From Methylophilus methylotrophus DSM 46235 = ATCC 53528 (lineage in GTDB: Bacteria; Pseudomonadota; Gammaproteobacteria; Burkholderiales; Methylophilaceae), in assembly GCF_000378225.1 (NCBI RefSeq), contig NZ_KB905143.1, positions 124,001 through 188,000 of the forward strand: 64,000 nucleotides of DNA. Reading direction: 5' to 3'. Below, piece after piece: positions 44,127 through 55,480 of this stretch. The notes below the pieces were generated by a model. It did not search any database, was not told the DNA's origin, and worked only from the letters and a program-made list of their open reading frames with translations. Position 1 is the first letter of the stretch. Each line of letters begins with the position of its first letter. The position numbers and the translations under genes were made by a program.

Positions 44127-45863
44127 ATGCGATTGCTACTCGTTGATGATGACGAACTGGACAGGATGGCCGTCATCCGGGTCCTGAAAAATCCAAGCCT
44201 GGTCAAAGACATCGTGCAAGCCAATACGGCAGTGAAGGCGCTGAAGCTGTTTGATGAGAATACCTTTGATATTGTGCTGCTGGATTACCGCCTGCCGGAT
44301 ATGGAATGCCTGGATGTGCTCAATCAACTGACCCAGCACGCAGAGAAACAGGCCGCGGTCGTTATCCTCACCGGTATGGAGGACAACGAAATCATTGAGC
44401 GAAACTGTATCTTTGCCGGCGCCCAGGATTTTTTACTGAAAAAAGAACTCTCTGAACGCCACTTGACCAAAGCACTGCTCCACGCCCAGGCACGCCATGC
44501 GCTCAACAGCAAACTGATCGACACACACAAACGTCTCAAATACCTGGCCGAGAATGACCCTATGACCGGGTTATCTAATCGCTATTTTTTTGAAGAGCAT
44601 TTGCAAAGCGCCATTCTACGGGCACAGCGACTCAACTCTCAATTAGGCTTGATCTATCTGGATATCGATAACTTCAAACTGATCAATGACAGCCTGGGTC
44701 ACGACTCAGGTGACCAATTATTGCAGCAGATCGCGCAACGCTTGCTACAAGTGGTCAGAGATGGGGATGTCGTCTGCCGCTTGGGTGGGGATGAGTTTGC
44801 CATTGTCGTGCAAGACGTGGACACCCAAACCTCAGTGGGTGCACTAGCACAACGTGTCCTCGAAAGCGTGCGCGAACCGATTACACTCAACAATAACGAG
44901 CACTTTATTACCTGCAGTATCGGCATTTCAACCTATCCACGTTGTGCGCTCAATGCCGAAGACATGCTAAAACATGCCGATCTCGCCATGTATCAAGTCA
45001 AGCGCCAGGGACGTAATGGTTTTCATTTTTTTAGCGAAGACCTGCAAGACCAGATTTTGCACCGCTTCATGATGGAAGCCGAATTACGCTCGCAACGCTT
45101 ACAAAACCAGCTGGTGCAATATTACCAACCAGTCATCCATGCCCAAACCCTGGAGATATGCGGCGCAGAAATGCTCATCCGCTGGAACCATCCGACGAGA
45201 GGTCTGTTACCGCCTATTGCTTTTATTGAGGTGGTGGAAGAGCTTGGCTTTATGGCTGCCATCGATACCCAAAACAGGGAGTTGGCATGCAGGCAGGTGG
45301 CCCAGTGGCACAAGGACCATCTGATCAACGAGCATTTTGTGTTGGCGGTCAATGCCAGTGAGCAACTGCTACAACAAGAGAGTATGTGCCATGACATTCA
45401 ACGCGACCTGGAAAGCACAGGCCTGCCTGGTGCCTGCCTCACCATAGAGGTCACTGAAAGTGTGCTGGTATCGGATTTTGACAAGACCTCCCTATTGCTG
45501 AATCAACTGAAAACATTAGGTATCACGATTGCGCTGGATGATTTTGGCATCGGCTACTCGTCTATGTCCTATCTGAAATGGTTGCCCGCCTCTATTTTAA
45601 AAGTGGATCGATCCTTCGTCCAAAACGTGCCTGGAAGCGAAGCCGACAGCCGCATATTGAAAGCATTGATTGCCATGGCAAAGAGCCTGGATCTGGAAGT
45701 GATTGTTGAGGGGATAGAAACTCTGGAGCAAGCCAGGCTATGCCGCGAATTAGGTGCCGATATGCTGCAAGGATACCTGTTCTCCAAACCGCTCTCCGTC
45801 GATGACTTTGCGCGGTTCTTAAACGAACATAACCCGCAATCCTATTGCATGAGCTTTTCCTGA
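44127..45863 (+). CDS. REC-GGDEF-EAL cyclic-di-GMP regulator
   Basis: The 578 residues contain an N-terminal receiver (LLVDDDELD, LLDYRLPD, about 1-120), a GGDEF domain with LGGDEF near residue 219 and an EAL-type domain. In the EAL domain the signature reads EML (AEMLIRWNHP near 347), and DDFGIGYSS follows later. EML fits the ExL pattern of active phosphodiesterases. It lies three bases after the response regulator, so the three genes form an operon linking light, redox or other PAS input to cyclic-di-GMP. Confidence 0.92.
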   Translation: MRLLLVDDDELDRMAVIRVLKNPSLVKDIVQANTAVKALKLFDENTFDIVLLDYRLPDMECLDVLNQLTQHAEKQAAVVILTGMEDNEIIERNCIFAGAQDFLLKKELSERHLTKALLHAQARHALNSKLIDTHKRLKYLAENDPMTGLSNRYFFEEHLQSAILRAQRLNSQLGLIYLDIDNFKLINDSLGHDSGDQLLQQIAQRLLQVVRDGDVVCRLGGDEFAIVVQDVDTQTSVGALAQRVLESVREPITLNNNEHFITCSIGISTYPRCALNAEDMLKHADLAMYQVKRQGRNGFHFFSEDLQDQILHRFMMEAELRSQRLQNQLVQYYQPVIHAQTLEICGAEMLIRWNHPTRGLLPPIAFIEVVEELGFMAAIDTQNRELACRQVAQWHKDHLINEHFVLAVNASEQLLQQESMCHDIQRDLESTGLPGACLTIEVTESVLVSDFDKTSLLLNQLKTLGITIALDDFGIGYSSMSYLKWLPASILKVDRSFVQNVPGSEADSRILKALIAMAKSLDLEVIVEGIETLEQARLCRELGADMLQGYLFSKPLSVDDFARFLNEHNPQSYCMSFS

Positions 45864-45907
45864 ATAGTTACCAAACGACACTTTCATTCCAACCGTGTTG
45901 GTACATG

Positions 45908-46870
45908 CTACTTTTTCTTCTGGCCACTAGCCTTGCTCGGATTTATCTCACCCGGTGCATCGGCGTGCGACCAATCGAGTTCCGCCAGGCCGGTCTCCAG
46001 ATGAAGCCGCCTTAACAGTTTGCGTGCATCAAAAGGGGCTTTCACCTTAATATCGTTATCAAAATAGCAGTACACATCGCGCGATTTACGGAGAGCAGGC
46101 GCCTGATGCGAAATCAGCTGTGGATCTTGCGGTTGCCCACCTTTGCTCCATGCCGTGATGCGTGCAGCCCAACCATCCAGCGCCTGATCACTGTAGCCAC
46201 TGCTATAGAGCTCTGCATCCCCATGCAGGCGCAAGTAAGTAAAGTCTGCGGTGATATCTTCCTTATACGGCCATTTGCCTGCCGTATCCGCAATCACCAG
46301 CGCCACCTTATATTTTCGTAGCAATTGAATAAATGCAGGGTCTTCAAAGCTTTTGTTGCGGATTTCAACCGCGTGGCGCAACGGTCGCTTTTTATCCGTT
46401 CTGAGCAATTCGCGGCCATGCATGGTGGCATCACGGTGTGATGCCAGGTTGGCCGCGGTCTGCGTATCGTGTGGTAATTGCTTTAGAAAACCTTCAAACA
46501 AGTCTGCATCAAAACGAAAGCTGGGCGGAAACTGCCAGAGAATGGGGCCTAACTTTTCCTTAAGTGCCAGCAGGCCGGAAGCAAAAAAGTTTGCCATGGC
46601 GGTTTCAATATTTTCCAACCGCAAAATGTGGGTGATATAACGTGTCGCCTTGATGCTGAATACAAAATCCGCTGGCGTCTGTTCGTACCATTGTTGATAG
46701 CTGCTCGGGCGCTGCAAGGCATAAAAAGAACCATTGAGTTCTATGGTCGGCAAGGCGCGCGAGGCAAATGCGAGCTCGCGTTTCTGCGTCAAGCCTTCAG
46801 GGTAAAAGACTTTCCGCCAGGGCGCATAACGCCAGCCAGAGATGCCAATAAGGATATGAGCATGAGCCAT
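45908..46870 (-). CDS. DUF72-family protein
   Basis: The 320-residue protein has the DUF72 pattern: IGISGWRYAPWRKVFYPEGL at the start, TIELNGSFY near residue 43, LWQFPPSF near 112 and a later FTYLRLHGD segment. The family has a TIM-barrel-like fold and no established activity. The C-terminal 60 residues form a lysine-rich tail. It is convergent with the cyclic-di-GMP operon and divergent from catalase. Confidence 0.88.
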   Translation of the reverse strand: MAHAHILIGISGWRYAPWRKVFYPEGLTQKRELAFASRALPTIELNGSFYALQRPSSYQQWYEQTPADFVFSIKATRYITHILRLENIETAMANFFASGLLALKEKLGPILWQFPPSFRFDADLFEGFLKQLPHDTQTAANLASHRDATMHGRELLRTDKKRPLRHAVEIRNKSFEDPAFIQLLRKYKVALVIADTAGKWPYKEDITADFTYLRLHGDAELYSSGYSDQALDGWAARITAWSKGGQPQDPQLISHQAPALRKSRDVYCYFDNDIKVKAPFDARKLLRRLHLETGLAELDWSHADAPGEINPSKASGQKKK

Positions 46871-47080
46871 ATCGGTTTGTTTACAGGCCCGGGCAGAAGT
46901 TCAGGGCGCGGAATATTCGCTTGCAGATGAGTGTACCTGTCAGGCACTCAGCAATGATTCTCCTACAATCAAATCGGAGAGCGCTTATATTCACCCCATG
47001 GTGATATCCCGATAATCGTTTCGTACTTTCACTTCATTTTTGCGGTGCATTCTTGCACTTTATTTTCGGGAAAAACAATC

Positions 47081-49474
47081 ATGGCAAAAGCAAAGACTCA
47101 AGTAGGGCTAGGCTCCATTTTATCGACTGTCTCCGGGCCTTCTACCCATGAGCCACCGATGTCATCCATGGAAGGCGCCGTTCCTCCAGACTTGATTGAC
47201 AAGGTGGTCGGTGGTGATGTGTTGTCCCAAACGTTTCCCTACAACGAGACCAAGGCGGCGGAATACGGGGAAAAGGCCAGATGTCCCATGACAGGGATAG
47301 CCCGTGAAGCGGATGACGCTGTGGTGAGGGCCAGCACCATTACCGAGGACAATCCCAATGAAAAAACCGGCGAAGGTGCCACCGAGGGCGAAAATATGCT
47401 CAAGGGTGACCTGGACCGCGTGCGCTCCGATTCCAATTTGCAGGCATTAACCACCAACCAGGGAGTGACCGTCGGCGACAATCAGCACTCACTCAAAATA
47501 GGCCTGCGCGGCCCTACGGCATTAGAAGATTTTATCCTGCGTGAAAAGCTGACCCATTTTGACCATGAGCGTATCCCCGAGCGCGTGGTACATGCCCGAG
47601 GCTCTGCCGCGCATGGCTATTTTGAAAACTACCAACCGCTCACCGCAGTCACCAAAGCGACACCGTTCAGTGAAGCAGGTAAACAAACGCCAGTATTTGT
47701 GCGTTTTTCCACGGTAGCGGGCGAGCGTGGCTCTACCGACACTGCCCGCGACGTGCGTGGATTTGCTGTCAAGTTTTATACCGATGAAGGCAACTGGGAC
47801 TTGGTCGGCAACAATATCCCGGTGTTTTTCATCCAGGATGCCATGAAGTTTCCAGACCTGGTGCATGCCGTCAAGCCGGAGCCACATCATGGCATGCCGC
47901 AGGCCTCGTCTGCACATGATACGTTCTGGGACTTTATTTCCTTAATGCCTGAATCCACGCATATGGTCATGTGGCAAATGTCAGATCGAGCCATCCCGCG
48001 CAGCTACCGCATGATGCAAGGGTTTGGTGTACACACTTTTAGGCTGGTGAATGCGCAAAACGAATCAGTGTTCTGCAAATTCCACTGGACACCCATGGCC
48101 GGCACGCATTCACTGGCTTGGGATGAAGCGGTAAAAATCAGCGGCGCCGACCCAGATTTCCACCGCCGCGATTTGTGGGAAGCCATTGAAGCCGGGGCCT
48201 ATCCGGAATGGGAATTGGGTCTGCAAATTTTCACCGAGGAACAGGCAGAAGCATTTGAGTTTGATGTGCTGGACCCGACCAAAATCATCCCGGAAGAACT
48301 GGTACCGCTGACACCGGTTGGCAAACTGGTGCTTAACCGTAACCCGGATAACTTTTTTGCAGAAACCGAGCAGGTGGCTTTTTGTACGGCACATATCATC
48401 CCTGGGATAGACTTTAGCAATGATCCCCTGCTACAAGGCCGCATCCACTCTTATGTAGATACACAATTAACCCGTCTTGGCGGTCCCAACTTCCACGAGA
48501 TTCCCATTAATGCGCCTTTAAAAGAAATCCATAACAACCAGCGTGATGGCATGCACAGGCAAAATATCCCGCGGGGGCGCGTGGCCTACGAACCAAATTC
48601 GCTGGGAGGTGGCTGCCCATTCCAGGCGGGCATGAATGGCTTTACCAGTTTCCCCGAACATATCAGTGAAGACAAAGTACGCGGTAAACCGGAAAAGTTT
48701 GCCGATCACTACTCACAGGCCACCCTGTTCTGGAACAGTCAGTCAGCCGCCGAAAAGCAACATATTATTAACGCATACAGGTTTGAGCTCACACGGGTGC
48801 AAACGCCAGCCATACGAGAACGCATGGTGTCACTCCTGGTCAACGTCGACGCCACCCTGGCGCAAGCCGTTGCGGATGGCCTGGGCATTCCGCTGCCAGC
48901 ACCCGCGCCATTAGCCAGCGACCAGCCTTTTCCGGTGTTGCCAGCCTCCCCCGCCCTGTCAGAAACGCATTACCCGGGCGATGGTTCAATCAAAACCAGG
49001 AAAGTCGCCATCCTCGCTGCCAATGGAGTGGACGCAATCTGCGTCAATGCCCTGTACGACGCCATCCTGTCGCAAGGCGGTGTCCCCCGGCTGTTAAGCA
49101 TCAAACTCGGCAAGGTGGAAACAGCGCAAGGGAGTACATTAGATGCAGAAGCGACATTGGAAACTATGCCTAACGTATTATTTGATGCCATGGTGATTGC
49201 GGACGGCGAACGCTCCATTGCCAATCTGGCGCTGGATGGCCGCACTGTGGAATTCCTGCGTGACCAATACCGTCATTGCAAACCAATCCTCGTCCCCACA
49301 GGTGCAAGTGATTTATTGCAAAAAGCCGGTATTGAGACCATGCTGCCAGACGGCAACCCAGACCCCGGGTTGATCATTGCCGAAGACAGGCTCTCTGATG
49401 AGATTGAAATGTTCCTCATGACCCTGGCCAAGCCCCGCGACCACGGTCGCGAAACAGACCCGCCATTGGTTTAG
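47081..49474 (+). CDS. katE: Large-subunit catalase HPII (KatE type)
   Basis: This heme enzyme decomposes hydrogen peroxide. The 797 residues match the large clade-2 catalases. The catalytic His is in [11 protein letters not shown], Asn in [10 protein letters not shown] and the heme-ligand Tyr in [12 protein letters not shown]-terminal flavodoxin-like (DJ-1/PfpI) domain occupies about residues 640-797. I chose the ATG at 47081, which begins [10 protein letters not shown] strong terminator follows. Clade-2 enzymes are usually stationary-phase stress proteins. Confidence 0.95.
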   Translation: MAKAKTQVGLGSILSTVSGPSTHEPPMSSMEGAVPPDLIDKVVGGDVLSQTFPYNETKAAEYGEKARCPMTGIAREADDAVVRASTITEDNPNEKTGEGATEGENMLKGDLDRVRSDSNLQALTTNQGVTVGDNQHSLKIGLRGPTALEDFILREKLTHFDHERIPERVVHARGSAAHGYFENYQPLTAVTKATPFSEAGKQTPVFVRFSTVAGERGSTDTARDVRGFAVKFYTDEGNWDLVGNNIPVFFIQDAMKFPDLVHAVKPEPHHGMPQASSAHDTFWDFISLMPESTHMVMWQMSDRAIPRSYRMMQGFGVHTFRLVNAQNESVFCKFHWTPMAGTHSLAWDEAVKISGADPDFHRRDLWEAIEAGAYPEWELGLQIFTEEQAEAFEFDVLDPTKIIPEELVPLTPVGKLVLNRNPDNFFAETEQVAFCTAHIIPGIDFSNDPLLQGRIHSYVDTQLTRLGGPNFHEIPINAPLKEIHNNQRDGMHRQNIPRGRVAYEPNSLGGGCPFQAGMNGFTSFPEHISEDKVRGKPEKFADHYSQATLFWNSQSAAEKQHIINAYRFELTRVQTPAIRERMVSLLVNVDATLAQAVADGLGIPLPAPAPLASDQPFPVLPASPALSETHYPGDGSIKTRKVAILAANGVDAICVNALYDAILSQGGVPRLLSIKLGKVETAQGSTLDAEATLETMPNVLFDAMVIADGERSIANLALDGRTVEFLRDQYRHCKPILVPTGASDLLQKAGIETMLPDGNPDPGLIIAEDRLSDEIEMFLMTLAKPRDHGRETDPPLV

Positions 49475-49525
49475 CTGACGATACATGCGCTCGCAACATG
49501 CGCATGTGTAAGAAGTCATTGCACC

Positions 49526-49554
49526 CCGCCAACGATGTAACGTTGGCGGTTTTT
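49526..49554 (+). terminator. Terminator of the catalase gene
   Basis: CCGCCAACG and CGTTGGCGG form a perfect nine-base stem around ATGTAA, followed by TTTTT. It lies about 50 bases after the katE stop. Confidence 0.92.
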
Positions 49555-49668
49555 CTATGCTGGCAGCAGGAAAAAGACAAAGCCATCCTTTGAGACCGGG
49601 TGTGCAAAGTCACCGTGATCATGCCGCCGTGATACACTCGTACCAGTCCCTCAACGGCTTCCGCAATC

Positions 49669-50532
49669 ATGATTCAATATAACCCCAAAGACTGGCTCAC
49701 CTTCATTTTCCGCTTTCACGAGTCTGATACCTTCCGGCAACTGATGCCTATGATGATACTGATCGGCTGCTATGCAGGCGGTATTGCCTATCTTGAGCTG
49801 GAATACTGGAAACTAGCCGATAGTAGCCATGTGAAAAACCTCTCGTTAATTCATACCACTGTCGGTTTTGTCTTGTCATTATTACTGGCTTACCGCACCA
49901 ACACCGCCTATGACCGCTGGTGGGAGGGCCGCAAAGCCTGGGGCGCATTGGTTAATAACAGCCGAAATCTGGCGATTAAATTGTCCGCTTATCTGACCAA
50001 TGAATCTGACCGTGACTTTTTCAGGAAAATTATCCCGACTTATGCGGCGGTGCTATCCAAACACCTGATGAATGAGGACGTCAGTAAAATGCTGTTTGAT
50101 GGCTTGGACCTGGAGATCGACCACCACGAACATCATCCCAACCAGATCGCACAGCGCATATTCCAGAAAGCCAATGAACTCTACATTGCAGGTCACATCA
50201 CTGGCGACCAGTTTTTTATCATTAACGAAGAACTCAAAGCCTTCACTGATATATGCGGGGTCTGCGAACGAATCAAGAATACGCCTATCCCGTACTCCTA
50301 CAGCGCATTTATCAAGAAATTCATCTTCTTTTATGTCATGACCCTGCCGTTTGGCTTTGTGTTTAACCTGGGTTATTACGTGATTCCGGTAGTGGTGTTT
50401 ATCTTTTATGTGTTAGCCAGCCTGGAGTTGATTGCCGAAGAAATTGAAGACCCGTTTGGCACTGACACCAACGATTTGCCCACACCCAAAATGGCGGCTA
50501 ATATCAAAAAACATGTCGCAGAATTGCTTTAG
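49669..50532 (+). CDS. Bestrophin-family anion channel protein
   Basis: The 287 residues match bacterial bestrophins: WLTFIFRFHESDTFR at the N-terminus, a GFVLSLLLAYRTNTAYDRWWEGRKAWGALVNNSRN block (about 67-100), and a C-terminal LGYYVIPVVVFIFYVLASLELIAEEIEDPFG segment. There are about four membrane helices. Bestrophins form pentameric channels for anions, sometimes sodium. It is probably transcribed alone or with the following antiporter, 54 bases away. Confidence 0.92.
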   Translation: MIQYNPKDWLTFIFRFHESDTFRQLMPMMILIGCYAGGIAYLELEYWKLADSSHVKNLSLIHTTVGFVLSLLLAYRTNTAYDRWWEGRKAWGALVNNSRNLAIKLSAYLTNESDRDFFRKIIPTYAAVLSKHLMNEDVSKMLFDGLDLEIDHHEHHPNQIAQRIFQKANELYIAGHITGDQFFIINEELKAFTDICGVCERIKNTPIPYSYSAFIKKFIFFYVMTLPFGFVFNLGYYVIPVVVFIFYVLASLELIAEEIEDPFGTDTNDLPTPKMAANIKKHVAELL

Positions 50533-50586
50533 CTCAAGCGGGAAAAGTGCTGCGCACAGCATCAATGAATTTGCAGAGGATTGAAC

Positions 50587-51525
50587 ATGTTGACTGATGT
50601 ACTGATATTTATTCTTTCACTGTCTTTGTTACTCTTTTCAGCCAGAGTATTCACGCAAAATGCCAGTGAAATCGGAAAATATTTACGCCTGCCTGAATTT
50701 GTCATAGGCATTTTTATTGTGGGGATAGGCACCTCGCTCCCCGAGCTCATCTCGGGCATTTTGTCGGTGAAGGCCGGAGTTTCCAGCATCGTCCCCGGTA
50801 ATATCATGGGCGCCTCCATTTCCAATTTGCTTTTAGTGACAGGATTGGCTGTTGTCTTTTACCGCAAGCCCATCCAGCTTGGTAGCGCCTATATCTTTAT
50901 TGACCTGCATTTCTTAGTAGGGAGTTTCTTTGCCTTCACCGTCATTGCATATGATGGTGTCATCAGATGGCCGGAAGCGATCTTTGGCATGATGATTTTT
51001 CTTATTTATAGCATTTACTTGGTGAAAGGTGGTCAACTGGAAGATGTGATGCCTGATGCAGAAGCCAACGTGTATGCGCCCCCCACTAAAGCAATCTTGT
51101 ATCTCATACTGGCTTCCGTCGGTATTTATTTTGGCGCCGATTACACCGTCAGCGCTATTGCCTCAATTGCCAAAAGTTTGTCTATTCCAGAGTCCGTCAT
51201 TGCCTTAACCGTACTTTCTATCGGCACTACCCTGCCGGAGTTGGCAGTGAATATCTCGGCAGTGTCTTCCGGCAAAGCAGAAATGGCGATCGGCAACGTG
51301 CTTGGTTCTTGCGTCTTCAATACCCTGGTGATTCCTTTTGTAGTCAGTCTGTATGGTCCCATTTCTGTCCCGGAAATCCTGATTTATTTTTCATTGCCTT
51401 TCATGCTGGCAGCCGGGTTACTCTTTTACCTGCTCACCCAAGACAAAAAAATATCGGTTTGGGAAGGATTGCTGATGATATGGCTATATAGCCTCTTTAT
51501 TTTCAAAGTCGCTACGCAAGTGTGA
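50587..51525 (+). CDS. Sodium/calcium-exchanger-family (YrbG) antiporter
   Basis: The 312-residue membrane protein has the two inverted alpha repeats of the CaCA superfamily: GIGTSLPELISGILS (about residues 50-64) and SIGTTLPELAVNISA (about 215-229). Around ten helices are expected. The start is the ATG at 50587, since GAGGA is six bases before it; an in-frame TTG lies two codons upstream. It probably exchanges Ca2+ for Na+ or H+. Confidence 0.92.
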   Translation: MLTDVLIFILSLSLLLFSARVFTQNASEIGKYLRLPEFVIGIFIVGIGTSLPELISGILSVKAGVSSIVPGNIMGASISNLLLVTGLAVVFYRKPIQLGSAYIFIDLHFLVGSFFAFTVIAYDGVIRWPEAIFGMMIFLIYSIYLVKGGQLEDVMPDAEANVYAPPTKAILYLILASVGIYFGADYTVSAIASIAKSLSIPESVIALTVLSIGTTLPELAVNISAVSSGKAEMAIGNVLGSCVFNTLVIPFVVSLYGPISVPEILIYFSLPFMLAAGLLFYLLTQDKKISVWEGLLMIWLYSLFIFKVATQV

Positions 51526-51580
51526 GCGTGCTGTATGCTGTCATAAGAAGCGCGCACGATAAAGGTAAGCGAAAGCATCT

Positions 51581-54145
51581 TCATGCCGGATTTTGCATTC
51601 TGGCACTCAGCCAGTCCTCGAATGCGTCGGCTGACAAAGGTCTGGAATACCAGTAGCCCTGGATATAATCGCAACCTATCTGGGTTAATAATGCAAGTTG
51701 TGAGGCTGTTTCCACGCCCTCTGCAATGACCTTGAGTCCCAATTTGTGGGCCATCATGATGATCGCCTCAACCAAGGGGTAATCGGCAGATTCGCTGGCG
51801 AGATGTGTGATAAAAGTACGATCGATTTTGAGATAGTCCACATTGATGCGCTTGATGTAAGCCAGTGAAGAATATCCGGTGCCAAAATCATCGATGGCCA
51901 CCTCCACCCCGGCTTCCTGGAAACGTAATAACTGCTCTGACGTCTTGTCCGAAGCATCTAACAACACGCCTTCTGTAATTTCGACGCATAGGCAATGTTT
52001 ACTGGCTGCCGTTGACGCAAGCAAATTAAACCAGCGATCAAAGTAAGCCGTATTTTTAAACTGGACCGGGGAAAGATTGACACTGATTTGAAAGTCGGGA
52101 TGAAACCGGCTACGCCACTGAAGTGCCTGTTCCAGGCATTGTATAAATACCCAGCTGCCGATTTCATGGATCAGGCCTGCATCCTCAGCCAAGGGGATGA
52201 ATTCTGCCGGACTGACAATCCCCATGGTGCCATGCCGCCACCGCAGTAAGGCCTCTGCCTTGGTCACCATCCCAGACTTGGGCTCTACCACAGGCTGGTA
52301 ATAAATTTCAAACTCATGATTGGCCAATGCATGCCTGAGTTCCCGTTTTTGTTCAGTGCGACGCTGCGCCAAATACTGCATTTCCTGGGTATAAAAAGAA
52401 TACTGGTTACGACCGCGCTTTTTGGCTTCATACATCGCCTGGTCGGCATTTTTAATCAGGGCGGATGCATCTTCAGCATCGTCAGGGTACACCGTAATCC
52501 CGATACTGGCGGAGATGTAAGTGGCATGCGTATCAATCATGATGGGGGCTTGTAATAGGTCCAGGATAGACGTTGCCACATTGGTCGCGGCTTGTGAGTC
52601 CTGGACATCTACCAGGGTCACGGTAAATTCATCACCACCCAGACGAGAAATGCAGTCGGTAATCCTGACCACATGCGTGAGCCGCCGTGCCACTTCAATG
52701 AGCAACTGGTCTCCGCCTTGATGACCCAAGGCGTCATTGACTTCCTTGAAACCATCCAGATCCAAATACAACAAGACCACTTTAGCGCCTACGCGGTTGG
52801 CTCGAAACACCTCCTGTTGCAACCGCTCCTGGAACAAACGGCGATTCGGCAAATGGGTCAAGGCATCGTAATTCGCTTCGTACCAGATACTTTCTTCGTG
52901 TTTTTTCTTTTCGGTAATGTCAGAAAACAACACCACGCGCCTGAATGGCTGCCCTTTTTCATCATTGGTGGTATTGACCGTCACCCAGTTGATATATTCT
53001 TCACCGTTTTTTTTAACACCATAGATTTCGCCCCGCCAGGATCCTTTTTCTTCAAGATCACTGCGTATCGCGCTATAAAAATCCTGATCATGCCGGGGCG
53101 AGCCAAACGCCATCGGGTGATGCCCAATGACCTCTTCAGCACTGTAGCCGGAGATGTTGGTAAAAGCCGGGTTAGTCGCGATGATCAAACCATCAATATC
53201 CAACACTAGCATGGCTTCACTGGTGTTCTTGAAAATGGAGTCCGATAGCCGTAGCTCTTCCGCAGCGCGATGCCGCTCAATGGCGATCCTGGCCAGGTTG
53301 GAAAGATATTCCATTTGCTCAAGATCGGCTTGCGTAGGCACCTTGGGTGTTTTGTGATAAATCCCGAAGGTGCCGATCACTTCATGATGGTCGACAATAA
53401 TCGGCATGGACCAACACGACGCCAACCCATATTGGGCAGCCAGCGCTTTGAAACTCTTCCACAAGGGATCTGTCTGGATGTTCTCCACAATGACTGGCTT
53501 ACCTCTAAACGCAGCCGTACCGCATGAACCGACACTGGGGCCCACTTCCAGGTTTTCTATGGCCTCGCAATAACCCTTGGGCAAACTGGGCGCCACATAG
53601 TTTTTAAGCACTTGGTTGGATTTATCCAGCAGCAGAATCGAGCATAACCGCTCCGGATTTTCTTCTTCCACCCCTTGTACAAGGTAGCCGAGAATACTTT
53701 TTAAAGGTGCATTGCGGGCAACCAGATCCAACACATGATTTTTGATGTGCTCGCGTGTTTCTGCACGCTTGCGCTCTATGATGGGTCTGACGATGGCACA
53801 GTTATATTCATGGCCGTTGTATTCAATATAATTTGAATTGATTTCCACGGGCAATACACTGCCATCTTTTTTTCGATGTTGCGTTTCAAACGTTTTAGCG
53901 CCTAATGTTTTTAAACTGGCAAAATGCGCGGCCCATGATGCAGGCGAATAACTTTCATCAATCTGAAAAATATTCAACCCATAGACTTCTTCTTTGCTAT
54001 AGCCCAATGCCTTGTACGCCGCCTCATTGACATAAACGAGATCACCCGCCGCATTTAGCCAGGTAATCCAATCTTGAACCTTATCAAGCGAGAAACGTGA
54101 AAATAACTCAAAATCTGTGAGACCCTCTCCTTTTGCAACTGGCAT
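51581..54145 (-). CDS. PAS-GAF-PAS-GGDEF-EAL cyclic-di-GMP protein
   Basis: The 854 residues contain a PAS domain (about 20-130), a GAF domain (about 150-290, with GPSVGSCGTAAFRGKPV), a second PAS-PAC (about 300-420), a GGDEF domain with LGGDEF near 502 and an EAL domain with KAEALLRWRH near 632 and DDFGTGYSS. Both catalytic motifs look intact. There is no membrane segment. GGAGGAGA precedes the ATG at 54145. It stands alone with about 265 bases of promoter region upstream. Confidence 0.92.
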   Translation of the reverse strand: MPVAKGEGLTDFELFSRFSLDKVQDWITWLNAAGDLVYVNEAAYKALGYSKEEVYGLNIFQIDESYSPASWAAHFASLKTLGAKTFETQHRKKDGSVLPVEINSNYIEYNGHEYNCAIVRPIIERKRAETREHIKNHVLDLVARNAPLKSILGYLVQGVEEENPERLCSILLLDKSNQVLKNYVAPSLPKGYCEAIENLEVGPSVGSCGTAAFRGKPVIVENIQTDPLWKSFKALAAQYGLASCWSMPIIVDHHEVIGTFGIYHKTPKVPTQADLEQMEYLSNLARIAIERHRAAEELRLSDSIFKNTSEAMLVLDIDGLIIATNPAFTNISGYSAEEVIGHHPMAFGSPRHDQDFYSAIRSDLEEKGSWRGEIYGVKKNGEEYINWVTVNTTNDEKGQPFRRVVLFSDITEKKKHEESIWYEANYDALTHLPNRRLFQERLQQEVFRANRVGAKVVLLYLDLDGFKEVNDALGHQGGDQLLIEVARRLTHVVRITDCISRLGGDEFTVTLVDVQDSQAATNVATSILDLLQAPIMIDTHATYISASIGITVYPDDAEDASALIKNADQAMYEAKKRGRNQYSFYTQEMQYLAQRRTEQKRELRHALANHEFEIYYQPVVEPKSGMVTKAEALLRWRHGTMGIVSPAEFIPLAEDAGLIHEIGSWVFIQCLEQALQWRSRFHPDFQISVNLSPVQFKNTAYFDRWFNLLASTAASKHCLCVEITEGVLLDASDKTSEQLLRFQEAGVEVAIDDFGTGYSSLAYIKRINVDYLKIDRTFITHLASESADYPLVEAIIMMAHKLGLKVIAEGVETASQLALLTQIGCDYIQGYWYSRPLSADAFEDWLSARMQNPA

Positions 54146-54413
54146 CACATCTCCTCCGCAACAATATTTATTTGATTAGCTGCACCAGAACGCACTGTTG
54201 AAAATCACCCTCTGTCTAGTAGACCTCGTTTGACAGCGGTTAGTTGTGTATAACGGCAGAAGAAGCTGCATTTATAAGTCACAATACTCTTATTTACGCT
54301 CATGTGAAATTCCGACGCTTCAATCAGACCTAGCCGGATTATTTCCTTGCTTCCTACACGTTACTTTAACGGTTTACAACACCGTTCCTGTTATCAGTTA
54401 AGGAGAAGAAATC

Positions 54414-55313
54414 ATGAGTAAACTTATTACGCCAATTAGCGAACAAGTGATGGTGATCACCGGCGCCTCCAGTGGCATCGGGTTGGCAACAGCCTATGCT
54501 GCGGCAGAGCAAGGTGCGAGACTGGTATTGGTTGCCCGTAGTGAAGACATATTAATGAATGTGGTCGATTTGATTGTTGAGAATGGCGGTGAAGCCATGT
54601 ATGTCGTGGCAGATGTCAGCCAGCGTGAAGAGTTGGAAAGAGTTGCGCAGATCGCTATTGAGCGATTTGGTAGCATAGACACCTGGGTCAATAATGCAGG
54701 CGTATCTATCTATGGCCGGCTGGATGAAGTCAGTGACGAAGACCATCGCCGACTGTTCGATATCAACTTCTGGGGTGTGGTGTATGGCTCACTGGTTGCG
54801 TTGCCACATTTGATTAAAAGTGAAGGCACGTTAATTAATCTTGGTAGTGAAGTATCTGAAGCGGTACTGCCATTACAGGGCATGTATTCTGCCACCAAGC
54901 ATGCGGTGAAAGGCTTTACCGATGCCTTGCGCGTAGAAGTGCAAGAACTGGACCAGGCACCGATTTCCATCACCCTGATCCAGCCAACCGCCGTCAATAC
55001 GCCTTATCCCCAGCATGCCAAAAACTACATGAACAAAGAACCCAAACTGCCTACGCCACAGATTGACCCTGCCGATGTGGCCAATGCGATTCTGGAGGCC
55101 GCCACCAGCATTACCCATCACATCAAGGTGGGCATGATGTCCAAGGTCAATACCACCCTGCAAAACCTGATGCCGACACTGGCTGAGAAAATGTCGGCCA
55201 AACAGGCTAACCGGCAACAGTATGCAGAAGCGCCCAGAGACCCCGATGGGACTTTATATGCACCCAGTGGTGACGGCCATATTCATGGTAGCGGTGGCAT
55301 CGTCACGCATTAG
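54414..55313 (+). CDS. Short-chain dehydrogenase/reductase
   Basis: The 299 residues show the classical SDR pattern: TGASSGIG (cofactor binding, about residues 17-24), NNAGVS, a catalytic Ser in LGSEVSE and YSATKHAVK for the Tyr-x3-Lys pair. The C-terminal 60 residues are longer than in minimal SDRs. AAGGAGAAG precedes the ATG. The substrate cannot be inferred; membrane-lipid or stress-related SDRs of this length are common. Confidence 0.9.
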   Translation: MSKLITPISEQVMVITGASSGIGLATAYAAAEQGARLVLVARSEDILMNVVDLIVENGGEAMYVVADVSQREELERVAQIAIERFGSIDTWVNNAGVSIYGRLDEVSDEDHRRLFDINFWGVVYGSLVALPHLIKSEGTLINLGSEVSEAVLPLQGMYSATKHAVKGFTDALRVEVQELDQAPISITLIQPTAVNTPYPQHAKNYMNKEPKLPTPQIDPADVANAILEAATSITHHIKVGMMSKVNTTLQNLMPTLAEKMSAKQANRQQYAEAPRDPDGTLYAPSGDGHIHGSGGIVTH

Positions 55314-55446
55314 GCTTGGATATTCTGACAAGCAAACCAGAAAATGACCGATGAATCCAGCATGAGATTGGCAGTATTCTGGAATCGTTGATACCAAGAG
55401 TTCAAGCCCACCTGGGGTTAAATCTCACAAATGGTCATCAGCACAG

Positions 55447-55480
55447 CGGTGGCTCCTGCGGGAGCCACCGTTTTGGTTTA
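55447..55480 (+). terminator. Terminator between the SDR gene and the bufferin operon
   Basis: CGGTGGCTCC and GGAGCCACCG form a ten-base stem with a TGCG loop, followed by TTTTGGTTT. It lies about 130 bases after the SDR stop and next to the convergent doxX end. Confidence 0.85.
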